DNA of 64,000 nt from Stentor coeruleus. Taxonomy: Eukaryota > Ciliophora > Heterotrichea > Heterotrichida > Stentoridae. The notes under the pieces are model-generated. The model had not been told where the DNA came from. It did no database searches and saw nothing but the letters and a program-made list of their open reading frames with translations. Positions 19,066 to 29,697 of the stretch are shown piece by piece. The position numbers were made by a program, and so were the translations under genes. The stretch spans positions 1-64,000 of the forward strand of contig MPUH01000016.1 in assembly GCA_001970955.1 (NCBI GenBank). Direction: 5' to 3'. Numbering within the stretch: the stretch's first letter is position 1; each line of letters begins with the position of its first letter.

Positions 19066-20985
19066 TCATTCATTTATATCTTGAATACTTATTCTTTTAA
19101 CGAGGTTACAATCAAAACCATTTGGTCTCATAGTACTATCCATTGATCTTATAGAATCTGAGCTTTCTGAATATATACTAAAATCATTACTTTTTCTTAT
19201 AGTCCCATGACGACTTGGTCCTGGGTTATAAAAAGCTTTAACTGTTTCTTCTTTATCTTTACGTAAATTCGCCTTGTAACGATAAAATTTCGGGGGGATT
19301 ATTCGTTCTTCAAATTTTTCAGTTTTGATGTGTTTTGAATCGTTTTTGTGATCTAAGAAATTCACTAATGCCGTATCTTTACCAAACAAAAACAGGTCGC
19401 AATTACGGGAAATATGCCCTTGAGCCTTACAAAAATAGCATTCAATTCCAATATCAATAAGCGCATCATCAAAAGCAAGAGTTTGAAGTTTTTTTATATA
19501 ATCCAACATTTCTTGATATTCCCCAACAGCATTACTAAAATTATACCAAAGTAAAGTTAAAGTTTCTAAAAACGAAATTGGTCTTGCTGAACATGACCGT
19601 GGAGTTGATAGAAAAAATGCTATTTCCCCAAAGTAGTTTAGTTTAGTAAGTTTTTTTACAACACAACCAGTATGTAAATCTTCCATCATTACCTCACCTT
19701 CTCGAATAAAATAAATATCCCTTGATTTTTCCCCTTCTTTAAATATAGTATCAAAAGGAGAAAAACAATTATATGTGATAACCATTGTAACTTTTCTAAG
19801 AAACTTATTGTCAAATTTCGTAAAAACAAAAAAGTTATTGAAAATATGCCCGCGACTATAGACACAGACTAATTCTTTTAGTTCATTCGATAAGAAGTTT
19901 AAAATTTCTGTCTCGTCTACCTCGCTTTTTTTCTGAAGATCCCATAAAAACTCCATATATCTTCTAACTTTGTACTGCAAAGCTAAAGGAAGTGATTTTT
20001 TTCTCATAAAAGCATTCATGATAACTACCATTTCTCTATGTTTATTTTCCATTGCCCGATAATTCATCACAATTCCTTCAATTGCCCCGATTACAAACCC
20101 AAAAACTATACATGCAAATACCATAGCGCATATGACAAAACCAATTTCTGTAGGAGTTTGAGGTTTTATATCCCCATAGCCAACTGTAGCCATTGTTGTT
20201 ATACTCCAATATAGTGCTGTTATATATAATTCCATAATACCTGCAGATTCTAAATAACAGGTATTGATCCATACATTAGGATAATGTAAAGCTTCATAGT
20301 TACCAATAGCATAAAAACCACAAGCTAATATATGAGCAACAAAAATTTCTGTACCCATAATTTCAAATAACATTACAATACTTGAAAGTAATCTATTGGC
20401 AATTGTTTCTTGTATTTGATCCATCATATTCCTCAACTTGGCAAGACGAAAAAGCTTTAGTAATCTAGAAAGCCTGAGGATTTTAAATGTATTTATTGAT
20501 GATAGATCTGCTGATGGGTCTGGAACTGGGTATATAAAATAGGGCAAAATTGAAATTGTGTCGATTATCAGCCAGGATTTAAGGTATTTCTTCATGATTT
20601 GTTTACGGTCTGTTAATAGACTGCCATCTTTATAGATAGCAGTATTAAAAGTCAAGATTATATCAAATAAAAAGTAAAAAGTCGCACATGTGTCGATGAT
20701 GAACCAGAACAAATCGTCATAAAGGTCAAATGCTAGGATAAAAGGGATATAGAAAGTTTGAAATATTATAAGGAATATACCGAGTATATCCCAGAGTATG
20801 AGGAATTTGTTTTCGGGGGAAAGAATATATTTGCTATCTAAATTTTCGCCTTGCATGACTATTGCTGTAGGGAAATAATCGAATTTTGGATTTGCGCTTA
20901 TGCGGAAAATACTTCTTCTTACTTGTCTTTGAGCTTTGGTTATTTCAAGTAAAGATACTTGACTCCATAATTTACCTTTTATCAT
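19066..20985 (-). CDS. Cyclic-nucleotide-binding K+ channel (EAG/HCN type) with CCHC zinc knuckle
   Basis: 639 residues, ATG at 20983-20985. Six membrane segments span about residues 55-310. S4 is Arg/Lys-rich (LRLSRLLKLFRLAKLR), and the pore carries TVGYGDI, the K+ selectivity filter. A C-linker leads to a cyclic-nucleotide-binding domain at about 395-500 (FKEGEKSRDIYFIREGEVMM; YFGEIAFFLSTPRSCSARP, a phosphate-binding cassette). Just behind it, at 516-529, lies CYFCKAQGHISRNC, a perfect C-x2-C-x4-H-x4-C zinc knuckle. Such channels set membrane potential and ciliary beat in ciliates. The knuckle is normally an RNA- or protein-binding module and is unexpected in animal channels. Gene order: convergent to COPS6. 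Confidence 0.92.
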   Translation of the reverse strand: MIKGKLWSQVSLLEITKAQRQVRRSIFRISANPKFDYFPTAIVMQGENLDSKYILSPENKFLILWDILGIFLIIFQTFYIPFILAFDLYDDLFWFIIDTCATFYFLFDIILTFNTAIYKDGSLLTDRKQIMKKYLKSWLIIDTISILPYFIYPVPDPSADLSSINTFKILRLSRLLKLFRLAKLRNMMDQIQETIANRLLSSIVMLFEIMGTEIFVAHILACGFYAIGNYEALHYPNVWINTCYLESAGIMELYITALYWSITTMATVGYGDIKPQTPTEIGFVICAMVFACIVFGFVIGAIEGIVMNYRAMENKHREMVVIMNAFMRKKSLPLALQYKVRRYMEFLWDLQKKSEVDETEILNFLSNELKELVCVYSRGHIFNNFFVFTKFDNKFLRKVTMVITYNCFSPFDTIFKEGEKSRDIYFIREGEVMMEDLHTGCVVKKLTKLNYFGEIAFFLSTPRSCSARPISFLETLTLLWYNFSNAVGEYQEMLDYIKKLQTLAFDDALIDIGIECYFCKAQGHISRNCDLFLFGKDTALVNFLDHKNDSKHIKTEKFEERIIPPKFYRYKANLRKDKEETVKAFYNPGPSRHGTIRKSNDFSIYSESSDSIRSMDSTMRPNGFDCNLVKRISIQDINE

Positions 20986-21221
20986 TTTATATAAAACTAA
21001 AGTTTACTTGTATTTAAAATTGAAATATGATGGAAAATAAGTAGATTAGAACTATGGTAAAAATTATTGAATTATGGGTATGGTATATTGTATTTAAAAG
21101 CTTAGAAATGTAAGAAGTATAATATTGTTGGGTTTGTGAATAAGATTTGAGAAAGAATAAGTTTATTGGGGTGGTAATAAATTTGTATATAAACCTAAAC
21201 ATTATCATTTTGTTATAAAAA

Positions 21222-22558
21222 ATGGTTGAATGCATTGTCTGCAAATCATATAAAAGCAATTCAACATATAAAAAAATTGTAATTTGCAATCATCACTCTA
21301 TTTGTGCAGATTGCTTTACAGAATATAAATCTAAAAAGCTTAGCATGTCATTTGATTGCAAAAAATGTGATGCATATTTTAACCCAGGAAGTCCCTATAT
21401 TAAACATGAAAATTGTAGCTATTGTTCTGAAAATAAGGATATCACTGATTTATGTAGTACACATCGACCTTGTAAAACATGCATCAAGACAAATTTCAAG
21501 TTAGCTCAAGATAAACTCTTAAATGAAGAAAGGGTGTTAAGATGCTACAGATGTACCATTATATCCATTAATTGTTGTAGAGAGTGTTTTAATATTTTTG
21601 AAACAACAAGTAGCAAACCTATGTGTATTTCGCATGCTTTATGTAAAAAATGCTTGAATAATACCCTTGGTAGTAAATGTCTTGATTGCATTACTATGTT
21701 TTCAGACGATTCAGAATCAGTATGTATATCTTGTTTCAAACATATACCACATATGTCTTCAAGGTATCAAAAATTATGCAATTATCATTGTATTTGTGCT
21801 GAATGCTTTACTAACCAACCAGATACACAAAACTTTAGGGGGTTATCAAAATGTGAAAATTGTCTTATAACGTTAAATTCTTTACAAAATTACTATCCAG
21901 GAAACTTTGAAAAAATAAATTCTTCTTCTATCCCAAATCCATATTTTCAAGGGATCATAATTTGAAAATTATCATCCAGGAAACTTTGAAAAAATAAATT
22001 CTTCTTCTATCCCAAATCCATATTTTCAAGGGATCATAAATTATAATGAATTATCATATTGTTCACAAGCTTCCTTTCAAAATATTCCTGATTCAGTATA
22101 TTGCCATGGAGATAAATTATAATGAATTATCATATTGTTCACAAGCTTCCTTTCAAAATATTCCTGATTCAGTATATTGCCATGGAGCTTATTATAAGAA
22201 ACTTGAATGTGGTCATCCATATTGTACTGAATGTTTTGCTATAGAATTTCGTAAAATATTTCAAGAATTTTTGACAGCTTTAAATGATTCTAATATTGAA
22301 GAACTTAGTTGCAAAAGTTTTGGAATTAATTGCCCTAATGAGGATTGCAATAATAAATACTGCTGTCCTTTTATAATTTTTAAAAGTATAGCTTTAGAGA
22401 TGCTTGGAACATGGGAGTATAAAGAAATATTTTGTGAGCATTATAGCTTGATGTTTGAAGGAATAAAAATGCGTTTTGTTCATTGCAAAAACTGTAAGTA
22501 TGCTTTTGGTTATATAGGGGATAATGCAAAATGCATATATTGCGGTCAATGGAATTAA
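21222..22558 (+). CDS. Cys-rich RING/IBR-like protein, paralog 1 (interrupted by two tandem duplications)
   Basis: The frame opens at the ATG at 21222 and reads many CxxC/CxxxC pairs with His in RING-like spacing (CNHHSICADC; CNYHCICAEC). It meets a stop at 21963 because a 75-nt segment is repeated at a 79-nt offset (21886-21960 and 21965-22039). A second, exact 76-nt tandem repeat (22036-22111, 22112-22187) shifts the frame again. Collapsing both gives one continuous protein through to 22558, whose C-terminus (LECGHPYCTECF, INCPNEDCNNKYCC, CKNCKYAFGYIGDNAKCIYC) is clearly homologous to the next two paralogs. The domain resembles RING followed by an IBR-like zinc module, so a ubiquitin-ligase role is possible. 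The duplications may be assembly scars or real lesions. Confidence 0.65.
21886..22187 (+). repeat. Two consecutive tandem duplications (79-nt and 76-nt period)
   Basis: Pair one: 21886-21960 with 21965-22039 (two mismatches). Pair two: 22036-22111 with 22112-22187 (exact). Neither period is a multiple of three; together they shift the frame by 155 nt, and removing one copy of each restores it. Confidence 0.95.
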
Positions 22559-23282
22559 TTATCTATGAATAATAATCAGTTATAGTTGCTCTAAATTTTA
22601 TATTCTATATGATACTTTAATTACTAAGAAAAATTTTCAGGCGAGTAGAGAAAACTAAATTTAGTTTATATATAATCTTCATTTAATAGAATGAATTTTT
22701 AGTATACTTTTAACTTTACTACATATCTAATCTAGGGAAATACTTATTTTTTAATATTTATTTTTGATTAACCTAACAAATTCAAATGCTTCTGCCAGTT
22801 ACTGTATTACTATAAAAACATTTTTATAAGTTTAAATGAAGACATCAAAATTGCGTTGATTATTTTAATGCTTAATTTATAAGCACGTATAAAGAACCCA
22901 CTTATTATCGCAAAGTAATATTACAAAGTTTAATCTAAGATACTTTGAGATAAGTGCTCCAAGGAGAATTAGTACAATAAGGGTTCATTTCTTTTTCAGT
23001 AGTTTGCTTATGAGTTAGTAAATAAAAGTATTAATATATAATTATCAAGTATTGTAATTTGTTATATGAAGGAAAAAGAATAAAAGTCAATCCTTTTAAA
23101 AAATGCACTTTTTTTTGGTAATTTAGCCAATTTTGCAATGCGTTTATACTTTAATCAAGCTAAATAGTAACTAGATAAAGCATATACAATATTGAACTTC
23201 AATCTTTTCATCTACCTATATATTAAGCATTTTTCACTAAAACTAATTACAAGTTTAGTTTTAAAGATTAGTCTATAATTTA
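22559..23282. other. Intergenic region with a long hairpin
   Basis: About 720 AT-rich bases. It contains a hairpin candidate (22894-22986) described separately. The last 85 bases before 23283 are nearly repeated before 24987 and so belong to the duplicated unit of the RING-like genes. Confidence 0.65.
22894..22986. other. Imperfect inverted repeat, possible structured RNA
   Basis: GAACCC plus TTATT (22894-22899, 22902-22906) pairs with AATAA plus GGGTTC (22976-22986). Internal CAAAGTA/TACTTTG and CTCC-AA-GGAG hairpins add further stems. No known RNA family was recognised. Confidence 0.4.
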
Positions 23283-24772
23283 ATGGATCCACGCTTAAAT
23301 TGTGCTTTATGCGGTAACTTGAAAGAGCAACTTGAATTAATTTTAAACCCTTGTGCCAAACATTACACATGCCCTGAATGCTATGAGTTCCAAATGACTA
23401 GGAAATTAAAGTCAAAAACTGATTGTTCAGATTGTCAGGACTTTTATAAATGGGGACGAAGTTTAGCTGGAGTATTTTGGCGAAATTTACCTTTGTTACT
23501 AATAATGAATGCAATTATTGCCACGATCAAAACTATGATGCTAAAATATGCAAGAAGCATAAACCCTGTAAAAAGTGTCAAAAAAATTTGCTTAAGCTAA
23601 AATTAGAAGAAAATCTTGCAGAATGTTTTTATTGTTGGAGAGTTGCTTTATTCTCTTGCAATTTATGCAAGAATTTCACTAGAGAAAATAAAAGATTTAG
23701 CTCAGAAACTTGCAAAAATCATTTTTTTTGTATGAAATGCACTCAAAATGAAATAAATGATATATATGATATGTGCTCAGCGTGCGGAAATGAGTTACTA
23801 ACAGAAAAATGCATAATTTGCAAAAAATGCATAATTTGCAAGAAATGCATACAAAATAATCCGATGAAGACTTGCGATAATCATTTTTCATGTGCAAATT
23901 GTCTATTATCACAAAACATAAGCAGTGAAAAAATTAGCATGCTAGAATGCGTAAAATGCAAAATATTCATAAATAATAGAAATACTAGCATTGCAAATCA
24001 ATCCTATATTGAAAGACAGAAGCCATTAGAAAATAATAGCATTCTTCAGAGATGCCCGCAAAATTCTATATCTTCATATCCCGAATTCACAGATCAAACT
24101 TATACTCAGAGTTGCCCCCAAGCTATCGTAACTTCATATTCTGCACCCATAAATCAAAGCTATACTCAAAGCTACCCCCAAAATAATTCAAATTTATGCT
24201 ATGAATCTTCAAATCAAATTTACAATCAGAGTTCTATAAATAATATGCTACCAAATACTTTAAATCAAACTTATAATCAGAATTCTATAAATAATATGCT
24301 ACCAAATGCTTTAAATAGATATTATTTAGGGAATGAATCAATATCAACTACCCCACTTCAAAATTTAGGAAATAATATAAATCAGCAAAATTTGGGAACT
24401 ATAAGAAATAACTTTCAACTAAAATGTAATCATTTCATCACTTTAGACCAAGTAAAAATTAAATTTGAAAACGATTTTCTTGAGTTGATTCAAAAACTTA
24501 ATGCAAATGATATTTCTTTTCTAAATGCAAAAAATTATGGATTGAATTGTCCTGCAGAAAACTGTCCTATAAAACTTTGCTTTAGTTTTAATTTAGTTCA
24601 AGATAATGCATTTAATATTGTGAAAAATTATGGGATTAAGGATAATTTTGTCTATCATTACAAATTATTATTCGAAGGTATTAAAATGAAGTTTGCAAAT
24701 TGCCAGAAATGCGGATATTGTTCTGGCTTTTTTGAATTCAATTATTATTGCTTGTGGTGTAATTCAAGATAG
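23283..24772 (+). CDS. Cys-rich RING/IBR-like protein, paralog 2 (one frame break)
   Basis: Starts MDPRLNCALCGNL at the ATG 23283. It aligns with paralog 3 through YKWG near residue 57, where it has two more bases than paralog 3 (about 23459-23515). The rest therefore reads in another frame to the stop at 24772. No intron explains the shift. Further features: an 18-nt in-frame repeat giving KCIICK-KCIICK (about 23806-23841), and a Gln/Asn/Tyr/Ser-rich middle with NQTYNQ-type repeats (24050-24310), prion-like in composition. The C-terminal zinc module reads NCPAENCP ... CQKCGYCSGFF ... YCLWC. It shares flanks with paralog 3, so the duplication is recent. It may be a decaying copy or carry a sequencing error. 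Confidence 0.65.
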
Positions 24773-24986
24773 TCAATTAGTTTAAGTTATTAAGAATAGT
24801 TTTAATATTTTATATGTATCGTTTATTTAAGAAGCATTTCTTACTTATTTGAATAAATTTGATTTAGTTTTAATTTTATTAAGTGAATATACAATAAGAA
24901 CTTCAATCTTTTCATCTATCTATATATTAAACATTTTTCACTGAAATTAATTGCAAGTTTAGTTTTAGAGATTAGTTTATAACTTA

Positions 24987-26355
24987 ATGGATCGACGCTT
25001 AAAATGTGCTTTATGCGATAACTTGAAAGAAATACTTGAGTTAACTATAAACCCTTGTGCCAAACACTTCACATGCTTTGACTGCTACGAGTTCCAAATA
25101 ATTAGGAAAATAAAGTCAAAAATTGATTGTTCAGATTGTCAGGACTTTTATAAATGGGGACAAAGCAAGATTGGAGCATTATTCCGAAAATTACACTATT
25201 TTAATGATGGATGCAATTATTGCGGTGATCAAAACTGTGATGGTAAAATATGCAAGAAGCATAAATCCTGTAAAAAGTGTAAAAAAAATTTGCTTAAGCT
25301 AAAATTAGAAGAAAAGCTTGAAGGATGTTTTTATTGTTGGAGAGTTGCTTTATTCTCTTGCAATTTATGCGATAATTTCACTGGAGAAAATGAAAGATTT
25401 AGCTCAGAAACTTGTAAGCATCATTTTTTTTGTATGAGATGCATTCAGAATAAAAAGGCAATATATGATATTTGCACGGTGTGTGGAGGTGAATTACTAA
25501 GGAAAAAATGCATTTTTTGCAAGGATTGCAATCAGAATCTGATTAAAATGTGCAATAATCATTTTTCATGTCCAAATNAAGGATTGCAATCAGAATCTGA
25601 TTAAAATGTGCAATAATCATTTTTCATGTCCAAATTGTATATTCTTACTAAAAGCAAGTAGTGAAAGCATTAACATGCTAGAATGCGTTAAATGCAAAAC
25701 ATTCATAAATAATCAAATTACTAACTATGCAAATCAGCAGCCATTAGAAAGCTATAGCATGCATCAGGGATACCTGCAAAATTCTATATCTTCATATCCC
25801 AGATTCATAGATCAAACTTATACTCAGAGTTACCAAACTGATGTAACTTCATATCAAGCATATAATCGGAATTCTATAAATAATATGTTTTCAAATCCTT
25901 TAAGTGGAAATTATTTAGGAAATAATTCAACATCAACTACTAAAATCTAAAATTTAAGAACTACTATAAATAAGCAAAATTTGAGAACTACAAGAAATAT
26001 CCTTCATCTAGAATGTACTCATTTCGTCACTTTAGATCAAATAAGAATTAAATTTGAAAGCGACTTTCTTGAGTTGATTCAAAAGCTTAATGCAAATGAT
26101 ATTTCTTTTCTAAACGCAAAAAAATATGAATTGAATTGTCCTGTAGAAAATTGTCCTATGAAATTTAGTTTTAGCTTAGTTCATGATTTTGCATTTAATA
26201 TTGTGAAAAATTATGGGATTAAGGATAGTTTTGTCTATCATTACAAATTATTATTCGAAGGTATTAAAATGAAGTTTGCAAATTGCCAGAAATGCGGATA
26301 TTGTTCTGGCTTTTTTGAATTCAATGATTATTGCTTGTGGTGTGATCCAAGATAG
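24987..26355 (+). CDS. Cys-rich RING/IBR-like protein, paralog 3 (assembly gap and in-frame TAA)
   Basis: Starts MDRRLKCALCDNL at the ATG 24987. A single N at 25578 is flanked by identical 57-nt sequences (25521-25577, 25579-25635). Removing one copy plus the N joins the two halves in frame, so this is an unmerged contig overlap rather than biology. Further on the frame reads TAA at 25948-25950, where paralog 2 has CAA (Gln). The same frame then continues to 26355 with the conserved C-terminal module (CQKCGYCSGFF, YCLWC). Elsewhere in the window TAA is plainly a stop, so this copy is truncated, read through, or miscalled at one base. Structure otherwise as in paralog 2, with the Gln/Asn-rich middle shortened. 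Confidence 0.65.
25521..25635. other. Assembly gap (one N) between identical 57-nt ends
   Basis: N at 25578; 25521-25577 equals 25579-25635. This is the pattern left when two overlapping contig ends are scaffolded without merging. Confidence 0.9.
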
Positions 26356-26500
26356 TCAATTAGTTTAAGTTATTAGAATAGTTTTAATATTTTATATGTA
26401 TTGTTTATTTGAGAAGTATTTATAACTTATTTGAATAAATTTGATTTAGTTTTAATTTTACTTTGCTTATAATTTATGAATGTTCACATAATATTTATAC

Positions 26501-29191
26501 CTAAAATTCACTATCCCATGCATCAGGAGGATTAGCATGCCTTTTATTTTTTGGCACCTCATCTTTATTTTCAATCCTGCTAATAATATCATCAATATTT
26601 TTGTTATTTCTAATCGCAGCTTCAATCTCAGTATCTAAATTCGAAACTTTAGGAACATAGGGTGCTTTCAACTCTTTGCTCATAAGTTTATCCCAGTTAA
26701 ACCCAATAAACCAAGGATTATTCTTAAGATTATCAAAGTTCCCTCCAATTCTACTTGCAGGATTTTTGCTCAGCAGTTGATTGATAAATTCTTTAACATG
26801 ATTTTTATTATCAACCCATTTAGGATACACAAGTCTTCTCTCTTGAACTTTTTCATATATTGAATATGGATTAGTTTCCTCTTCACCAAAAGGTACACAT
26901 CCAAATAAAAATTCATATAACATAATCCCAACACTCCAATAATCAGCTGAAAGACTATATCCATGACCAGTAATAACCTCAGGAGCCATATAATGTGGAG
27001 TACCAACAATAGTATAAGTCCTTCCATTAACAAATTTCGCAGTCCCAAAATCAATGAGTTTTGGATACCCTTCATGATCTACAACCATATTCTCAGGTTT
27101 TAAATCTCTATAAATAATACTCCTTTCATGTAAATGTTCTAATATCATAAACACACAAGCTATATAAAATCTAGCATCACATTCTTTTAGTAAATCCAAT
27201 TGCCTTATTACATCAAATAAATCCATTCCTCTTATGAATTCCATTAAAAAATACAACCTTTTTGAATCTTTAAATGTTCTTACTAGTTTCATTATTAACA
27301 CATGATCAAGTTGTAATAAAATCTTCCTTTCTAACATGATATTTTCTTCTATTTCATATGCTGAAATTTTCTTTCTATCTACAGTTTTTAAAGCAAATAA
27401 TGATTTTTTCGATTTATGGACTGTGAGGAACACATTACCAAACATCCCATTTCCTAAAGATTTTACTATTGCAAGATCATTTAATTGTATAGTATCGTCT
27501 TGTAATTCAATTCTTTCTAATAGTTGCTTTCTGATTTTTTCATTTAGTATCTGTAGAAATTCATCTTTATACATAACCCAGCATGTAACTTTTTTATTCG
27601 CGATAACACTTGCAGAACGAAAATTATTAAAAAGTAAAGACCTTTCGCCAAAGTAATCATTTTTCGTTATGCTTCTTATAACCTGTCCATCTTTTATTAT
27701 ATCAACTTTCCCTGTTTTAATCAAAAAAAAGCAGTCTCCTGGGTTGTTTTGTTCAACAATTACTTGTTCATCTTCATATTCAATAATCTTGACAATATTC
27801 ACTAAATTTGAAAACTGCGCTTGTGTCAATCCTCTAAACAACTGAACTCTTTTTAATAACTTCATCGCTTCATTATTATTTGTAACTTGTCCATAATCAC
27901 CACCAATAGCATTAAAAAAACCTGAATCTGATATATGAGCAATATCAACTTCTCCAACTGCAATAAAATCATCTTTATACACATCATCAATTTCTTTAAT
28001 AACATTAGCATCCCCAACAACATCAAAAACCTTATAAGCACTTTCTCTACTTTTAATACTTCTAAGTTCTCCTTTTACTATCACATAAAACGAAGATTTT
28101 TTTGAAGTTCCAAATGGGATTACAATTTGATTATGATTATAGCTTTGTATTTCCATATGGTTTATAACATTTTCAGTCTGTATTTTATCAAGTTTATTAA
28201 GAAGTTCAGATTTTTCAAAGGCCATAAGAACAGAGTTTTTGTATATGATTTGTTGAAGTGATGCTCCTAAACATGATGATAATTCTTCTCGGCTTAAAGC
28301 AACACATAATACATCATCTAATGCGGTTATTGTTGCTGTACGTACTGAACCATATAGTAGGGCTTGTTCTCCAAAATAATCACCTTTAGTCATTTTACGT
28401 ATTTCTTTGCTACGTTGAGTACATGAAACATTACCTTCTTTAATTATATAAAGAAGTTCACCAGGATCACCTTCATTAACAATTTTTTGACCTACTGAGT
28501 ATTTAAGACTTGATAAACAATGGACAAGAGATTCTTTTTGTGGCTCGGATAAAATTTTGAATAAAGGGATAGAGTCGATAAAAGCTTTATTTTCTTGATA
28601 GTTTTTAGCGTTTAGATCTTCGAGGATACTTCGGAAAGTTTTTCGGTCTAACACCCAGAATGATGTGTTTATTATTGATTTTAATGTAGCGCTTCGAGGT
28701 GTGTCATGAAGTAAAGCTAGTTCTCCAAAACTTTCACCTATTTTAAGAGAGTTCACCTTGTTGCCATTTACAATGACATCAACTCTACCAGTACAAATTA
28801 CAAAAAATGCGCTACCTTTTGTCCCTTGTTCAAAAATTATCTGATTTGAATTAATAGTATAGAGTTTCATATGTTCTATAATCAAAAATTTCTGCCCTTC
28901 AGTCAAATTAGAAAAAATGAAATGTTTTTGCAAAGAATTCGAAATTAGTCTAACATCTGTTGCACTCTTAGGTCTATCAGTCATGATTGCTGTAGGGGCT
29001 TCAGAAAACTCTTCTGGACGTATTCTCCCATCGACCACAGGTTTTTTTTGTTTAAGATTTTTTCTGCTTATTTGAGTATTAGACTTATTTACCTGTTTAG
29101 TCTCTACATCAACCTTAAATTGATCTGTATTGTTAAGACTTGGTTTTACTTCCGGTTCTATTGCTTTTGACTTACTAACACAACTTCCCAT
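26501..29191 (-). CDS. PKG: cGMP-dependent protein kinase (alveolate-type PKG, four CNB domains)
   Basis: 896 residues, ATG at 29189-29191. The N-terminus MGSCVSKSK fits N-myristoylation at Gly2 plus palmitoylation at Cys4. Four cyclic-nucleotide-binding domains follow (about 85-560). A, B and D have phosphate-binding cassettes (FGELALLHDTPRSAT, FGEQALLYGSVRTAT, FGERSLLFNNFRSAS); the third lacks one (FDVVGDANVIKEIDDVY). This matches apicomplexan PKG, where site C is also degenerate. The AGC kinase domain (about 570-830) has SLGNGMFGNVFL, ALKTV, YRDLKPEN, IDFGTAKF and GTPHYMAPEV, so it should be active. The tail ends PPDAWDSEF. Likely roles are cGMP signalling to cilia or cortex; UNC119 in this window could traffic it. 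Confidence 0.92.
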   Translation of the reverse strand: MGSCVSKSKAIEPEVKPSLNNTDQFKVDVETKQVNKSNTQISRKNLKQKKPVVDGRIRPEEFSEAPTAIMTDRPKSATDVRLISNSLQKHFIFSNLTEGQKFLIIEHMKLYTINSNQIIFEQGTKGSAFFVICTGRVDVIVNGNKVNSLKIGESFGELALLHDTPRSATLKSIINTSFWVLDRKTFRSILEDLNAKNYQENKAFIDSIPLFKILSEPQKESLVHCLSSLKYSVGQKIVNEGDPGELLYIIKEGNVSCTQRSKEIRKMTKGDYFGEQALLYGSVRTATITALDDVLCVALSREELSSCLGASLQQIIYKNSVLMAFEKSELLNKLDKIQTENVINHMEIQSYNHNQIVIPFGTSKKSSFYVIVKGELRSIKSRESAYKVFDVVGDANVIKEIDDVYKDDFIAVGEVDIAHISDSGFFNAIGGDYGQVTNNNEAMKLLKRVQLFRGLTQAQFSNLVNIVKIIEYEDEQVIVEQNNPGDCFFLIKTGKVDIIKDGQVIRSITKNDYFGERSLLFNNFRSASVIANKKVTCWVMYKDEFLQILNEKIRKQLLERIELQDDTIQLNDLAIVKSLGNGMFGNVFLTVHKSKKSLFALKTVDRKKISAYEIEENIMLERKILLQLDHVLIMKLVRTFKDSKRLYFLMEFIRGMDLFDVIRQLDLLKECDARFYIACVFMILEHLHERSIIYRDLKPENMVVDHEGYPKLIDFGTAKFVNGRTYTIVGTPHYMAPEVITGHGYSLSADYWSVGIMLYEFLFGCVPFGEEETNPYSIYEKVQERRLVYPKWVDNKNHVKEFINQLLSKNPASRIGGNFDNLKNNPWFIGFNWDKLMSKELKAPYVPKVSNLDTEIEAAIRNNKNIDDIISRIENKDEVPKNKRHANPPDAWDSEF

Positions 29192-29697
29192 TAATTATTG
29201 TAACGACTCTGTGTATATTTGATTTATTATAGCAGATAGGAAATTTAAAAAATTAGCATATGATGAAGTTTGTTTAACTTGATAATAAAATATTTTATAG
29301 ATAATAATAAGATATAAAAGACAATAAGTTTTTATTAGAAGATATGATAAAATTATTAGTATTTTTTGAAAAAGAGCAATAAAAAGTAAGTTATAAAGGG
29401 TATATTTTTAATCTATTATAGATGGATATTTAGTAAAAGAGGTTTTAGAAATATTAAAAAGTAATCTTAAAAAATAATATTTGAATTGAAACTTAGGATA
29501 GTTTATTTGAAATATAGAGATAATATAATATGTTGTGTAATTTTATTATTTTGACTAGGTTAAGGAAATTCAAAAGGTAAGAAATTGAAGAAAATCTTGA
29601 ATGGAAATAATTTTAATTGATTTTCAGTATAATTGAGAACAAAAACTAAAATCAAGCTTGCATAAAGGTTTAAAGAGCTGGACTAATAAATATTCTA
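29192..29697. other. Divergent promoter region of PKG and RPL11
   Basis: About 500 very AT-rich bases without a long frame. It carries both promoters; no specific element could be identified. Confidence 0.6.

Larger units (their letters stand above)
23197..26458 (+). repeat. Recent tandem duplication of a ~1.6-kb gene unit
   Basis: Paralogs 2 and 3 share 5' flank (about 85 bases before the ATG), coding region and 3' flank (about 100 bases after the stop) at high identity. The unit therefore includes promoter and terminator: about 23197-24870 and 24900-26458. Paralog 1 is clearly older. Confidence 0.8.
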
